Part shown: piece after piece, positions 7,350-9,130 of the stretch
Layout of the letters: each line of letters begins with the position of its first letter
How positions within the stretch are numbered: the first letter of the stretch is position 1
DNA from: Chloroflexota bacterium
GTDB lineage: Bacteria; Chloroflexota; UBA6077; CF-72
Direction of reading: 5' to 3'
DNA length: 9,130 nucleotides
Assembly (NCBI GenBank): GCA_019247135.1
Contig: JAFAPL010000560.1
Span: forward strand, 1 to 9,130
Program-made: the position numbers and the translations under genes
The notes under the pieces: generated by a model
The model's database searches: none
What the model was told of the DNA's origin: nothing
What the model saw: only the letters and a program-made list of their open reading frames with translations

Positions 7350-8336
7350 CTATCTGCCGCTCGCTATCTCAGGCAGCACGTAACGCAGATACATGAATTT
7401 GGTCTCACTGAGATCGGCCAGTTTGCTGATCACCTGAGCCGGCGCGAGTCGGTGAGTCTCCATCCAGGCAAGCAACTCTGGCGCCTGCAGACGATTGCGC
7501 AGGTAGGCTTCTACGTCGCCACGATTCTCGGCAGGGTGAGTTAGCAGGTCCAGCGTCTCCTGCGGCGCCTGGACCACAAACCGCACGTCTACATTTCGGC
7601 GCGTCATCAGGAAGAAGACGCCATCCGGCAATGTCGTCGGCAGGAACAGGATGTTAGCTCCGGCCGGTAGGCTGCTTAGGTCAACCTCGTCGAGTGCGTC
7701 GACAGCGATCAGCAATCGGTCTCCCGCTGCAAGCTTCGCCGCTGCCTCCTGAAGCAATTTCAATAGGAAGGCGCCATCGCGTGTGGCGTCGGCAGGCAGG
7801 CTGGCGTACGGCAGCTGTGCATCGGCAATAAGTTGGGCGCATACATTCTGGAGAAACTGGCTGGGGGTGCTGACACCCTGGGCTCGAACGTTGAAGTGGG
7901 CCAGACAGCCGGTCCGACGAACGTACTCCGCCAGCACCGTGCTTTTCCCGAGACCAGGGTCGCCCTCAATAATGAAGTAGCCGTTGGCATGCGAGCCGAG
8001 GAAGTCCGCGATCGCTCGGAACACGTAGTCACGGCCCACGAAATCGTGCGTCTTGTCTGCCGCGAACGTGCTCCACCTATATTGGCTGGTATCGAGACCG
8101 AGCGCGGTCCCCCAACATGACGCGAAGATCGAGCAATGCGTCCGCAGCTTCTGGCGGCAAGTTGTACTGATTGACCACCTGGCGAATGTTGTGTCCGATC
8201 GCGACGCCCACACTGCTCGACACATTGCCTGCGGAGACCACGTCACCGAGAGCGCGGCGACGTCGCTGACGTTGGGATCGTGTGTTTTCGCGGCGACCTC
8301 AGTGAGTTGTTGAAGTGCCGTCGCAGTGTCGACCAT
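7350..8336 (-). CDS. STAND (NACHT/NB-ARC-like) P-loop NTPase, N-terminal and nucleotide-binding part
   Basis: The start ATG at 8336 has GGGGGA about 4 nt upstream, and the gene follows the upstream small gene's stop by 57 nt, as in an operon. Residues 94-108 (DKTHDFVGRDYVFRA) lead into Walker A GDPGLGKST (125-133). Then come HFNVRAQGVSTPSQFLQNVC, Walker B LLIAVDALDEVD (208-219) and the sensor strand FFLMTRR (241-247). Residues about 29-80 of this frame are out of register. The shifted frame from about 8250 to 8111 gives LGDVVSAGNVSSSVGVAIGH and then NIRQVVNQYNLPPEAADALL, and the C5 run at 8109-8113 shifts back. The frame ends at TAG (7350-7352), where RYRD is expected, so a single nonsense change is likely. 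Known role of the class: ATP-dependent signal switches, many in antiphage or self/non-self conflict. No effector enzyme domain is visible here. Confidence 0.88.
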   Translation of the reverse strand: MVDTATALQQLTEVAAKTHDPNVSDVAALSVTWSPQAMCRAVWASRSDTTFARWSISTTCRQKLRTHCSIFASCWGTALGLDTSQYRWSTFAADKTHDFVGRDYVFRAIADFLGSHANGYFIIEGDPGLGKSTVLAEYVRRTGCLAHFNVRAQGVSTPSQFLQNVCAQLIADAQLPYASLPADATRDGAFLLKLLQEAAAKLAAGDRLLIAVDALDEVDLSSLPAGANILFLPTTLPDGVFFLMTRRNVDVRFVVQAPQETLDLLTHPAENRGDVEAYLRNRLQAPELLAWMETHRLAPAQVISKLADLSETKFMYLRYVLPEIASGR

Positions 8337-8393
8337 GTATTCCCCCGGGCTGGCGTGACCAGGTCCAGCAGCTCGCTTGCTGTGAGCGTAAAC

Positions 8394-8958
8394 CTAGGGT
8401 ATGGGCACGCCGAACCACGCGCCAACGACGCGCGCACCTCCGACCAGCGGTCCCACCAGTGGCGCTAGTTTCTGGATGCTGTTCCAGAGCGAGGTGTCCA
8501 CGTGTATTGTCGATTGCGTCTGTTTCACGACGTCGCCCACCATCTTCAGCTGCTCGACCACGCGGCCGGCATCGACGCGGGCCTACGAGCGGAGCAAGCT
8601 TCTGGACGGTGTTCCAGAGAGAGGTGCCCTGCTCGACGGTTGTGTTGGTCTCCTTCAGGACGTCACCGACATTCTTCAACTGGTCGACGACGCCGTCGGC
8701 GTTGACCCGATCCGGCTGGGCGGCCTCCAGTGCTCGCCCACCGACGTTTGCGCGCCAATGGCTTTGTCCACCGGCAGCCCTCCCTGCCCGAGCGCGGAAT
8801 GCAACTCAGTCAATACTTCGCGGAGCTGGTTCGCGTCGATTTTCGTGTCGGACACGTTTGGACCAACGACGCGCGCCTGCGCGCACTTACCGATGGCAAT
8901 CCCTTGACTGCTTGTGATATTTCCGACGGTGATCCGGTCGCCTGCCTGCCTCGCTCAT
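8394..8958 (-). pseudogene. Small glycine-motif protein upstream of the STAND NTPase, three frame breaks
   Basis: The ATG at 8958 follows GGGAG by 9 nt and gives MSEAG. A one-base step near 8943 then gives GDRITVGNITSSQGIAIGKC, followed by ARVVGPNVSDTKIDANQLRE, VLTELHSALGQGGLPVDKAI, GAQTSVG. A step near 8735 leads to ALEAAQPDRVNADGVVDQLK, and one near 8580 to the end LVGGARVVGAWFGVPIP and TAG at 8394-8396. Repaired length is about 188 residues. The C-terminal half holds two copies of a 43-codon unit (VxQLKxVGDVxKxT ... TSLWNxxQKLAPLVGP). I recall similar glycine-motif plus LWxxVxKLAPLxGP proteins beside STAND genes in Chloroflexota, but cannot name a characterised family. Its N-terminal motif recurs in the adjacent NTPase, which suggests a partner or adaptor of it. 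The single-base steps may be sequencing errors. Confidence 0.6.
8461..8720 (-). repeat. Diverged tandem repeat, 130-nt period (two copies)
   Basis: Copies at 8591-8720 and 8461-8590 align at an offset of 130 nt; for example TCTGGA...GTTCCAGAG at 8471 and 8601. The encoded units are VVDQLKNVGDVLKETN...TSLWNTVQKLAPLVGP and VVEQLKMVGDVVKQTQ...TSLWNSIQKLAPLVGP. The DNA copies have diverged clearly more than the protein, so the duplication is old and was selected as protein. The period is 43 codons plus one base, the extra base being the frameshift near 8580. Confidence 0.7.
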
Positions 8959-9016
8959 ACACTTGGGCTCCCAATTTGACTTGAACGGTCTTGAACTCTC
9001 GCGCCTCAGACCGATT

Positions 9017-9130
9017 CGTGAGCCCCTGTGCCACCAGGACGGCCACCTGGCGCTCGCGCGGCGTGAGGCCAGCAAATACATCTGGAGCCGCAACCGGTTG
9101 GGATGCCGCACATTCCACCTGCGCCCACTC
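9017..9130 (-). pseudogene. LuxR-type helix-turn-helix fragment, cut at the window edge and at about 9016
   Basis: Entering from the right edge, the minus strand encodes PDVFAGLTPRERQVAVLVAQ and then GLTNR. This is the first part of a LuxR-family DNA-binding domain (LTxRExxVxxLVAxGLTNREIA is typical). After TNR the expected EIAxxLxxSxxTVxxH helix is absent and the text becomes SEAREFKTVQVKLGAQV, ending at an out-of-context stop at 8810. The break at about 9016 is 58 nt before the start of the small glycine-motif gene, so the fragment contributes only upstream DNA to it. It differs in wording from the 926-3394 regulator, so it is not a copy of it. The N-terminal part lies outside the window. 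Confidence 0.65.

Noticed and set aside
8461..8720. Possible CRISPR array
   Set aside because: There are only two diverged copies with a 130-nt period and protein-level conservation, so it is a coding tandem repeat.

Overview
The window is GC-rich and compact. It carries LuxR-type STAND regulators, a STAND NTPase whose tail is the start of a WD40 propeller, and a Tn3-family transposon with a tyrosine recombinase. Protein wording in the NTPase/WD40 gene and the regulator resembles Chloroflexota, or less likely Actinomycetota. That placement comes from recalled family resemblance, not a search.

Layout: (1) Bases 1-853 hold two small minus-strand genes of unknown function. The first runs off the left edge and has hydrophobic N-terminal segments. 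Each is preceded, exactly 60 nt before its start codon, by the same double CGCCCCA box. (2) Bases 926-3582 encode a minus-strand LuxR-family regulator (NB-ARC-like ATPase, TPR-like middle, C-terminal helix-turn-helix), with a frameshift near each end. (3) Bases 3579-6420 are a Tn3-family remnant. A frameshifted tyrosine recombinase (minus) and a DUF4158-type Tn3 transposase (plus) diverge from a 112-bp cluster of four related decamers that looks like a resolution site. The transposase has frameshifts and an internal deletion, and stops just after its first catalytic Asp. (4) At about 6420 the transposase abuts a minus-strand STAND NTPase that breaks off in its first WD40 blade. (5) Upstream of the NTPase lies a small minus-strand gene (8394-8958) with an N-terminal glycine-rich motif also present in the NTPase N-terminus, plus a diverged 43-codon tandem repeat. 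(6) The right edge holds a LuxR-type fragment cut inside its helix-turn-helix.

Many reading frames are interrupted by single-base shifts, several in short homopolymers. Repairing them by eye restores family-typical protein text. The window therefore contains real decay (internal deletion, two gene-to-gene junctions), possibly mixed with uncorrected sequencing indels. The likeliest functional idea is a two-gene STAND unit: the small motif protein and the NTPase, encoded 57 nt apart and sharing a motif. It may belong to the biological-conflict class of bacterial STAND systems. The second idea is a LuxR-linked regulon of the two small genes under the double box.
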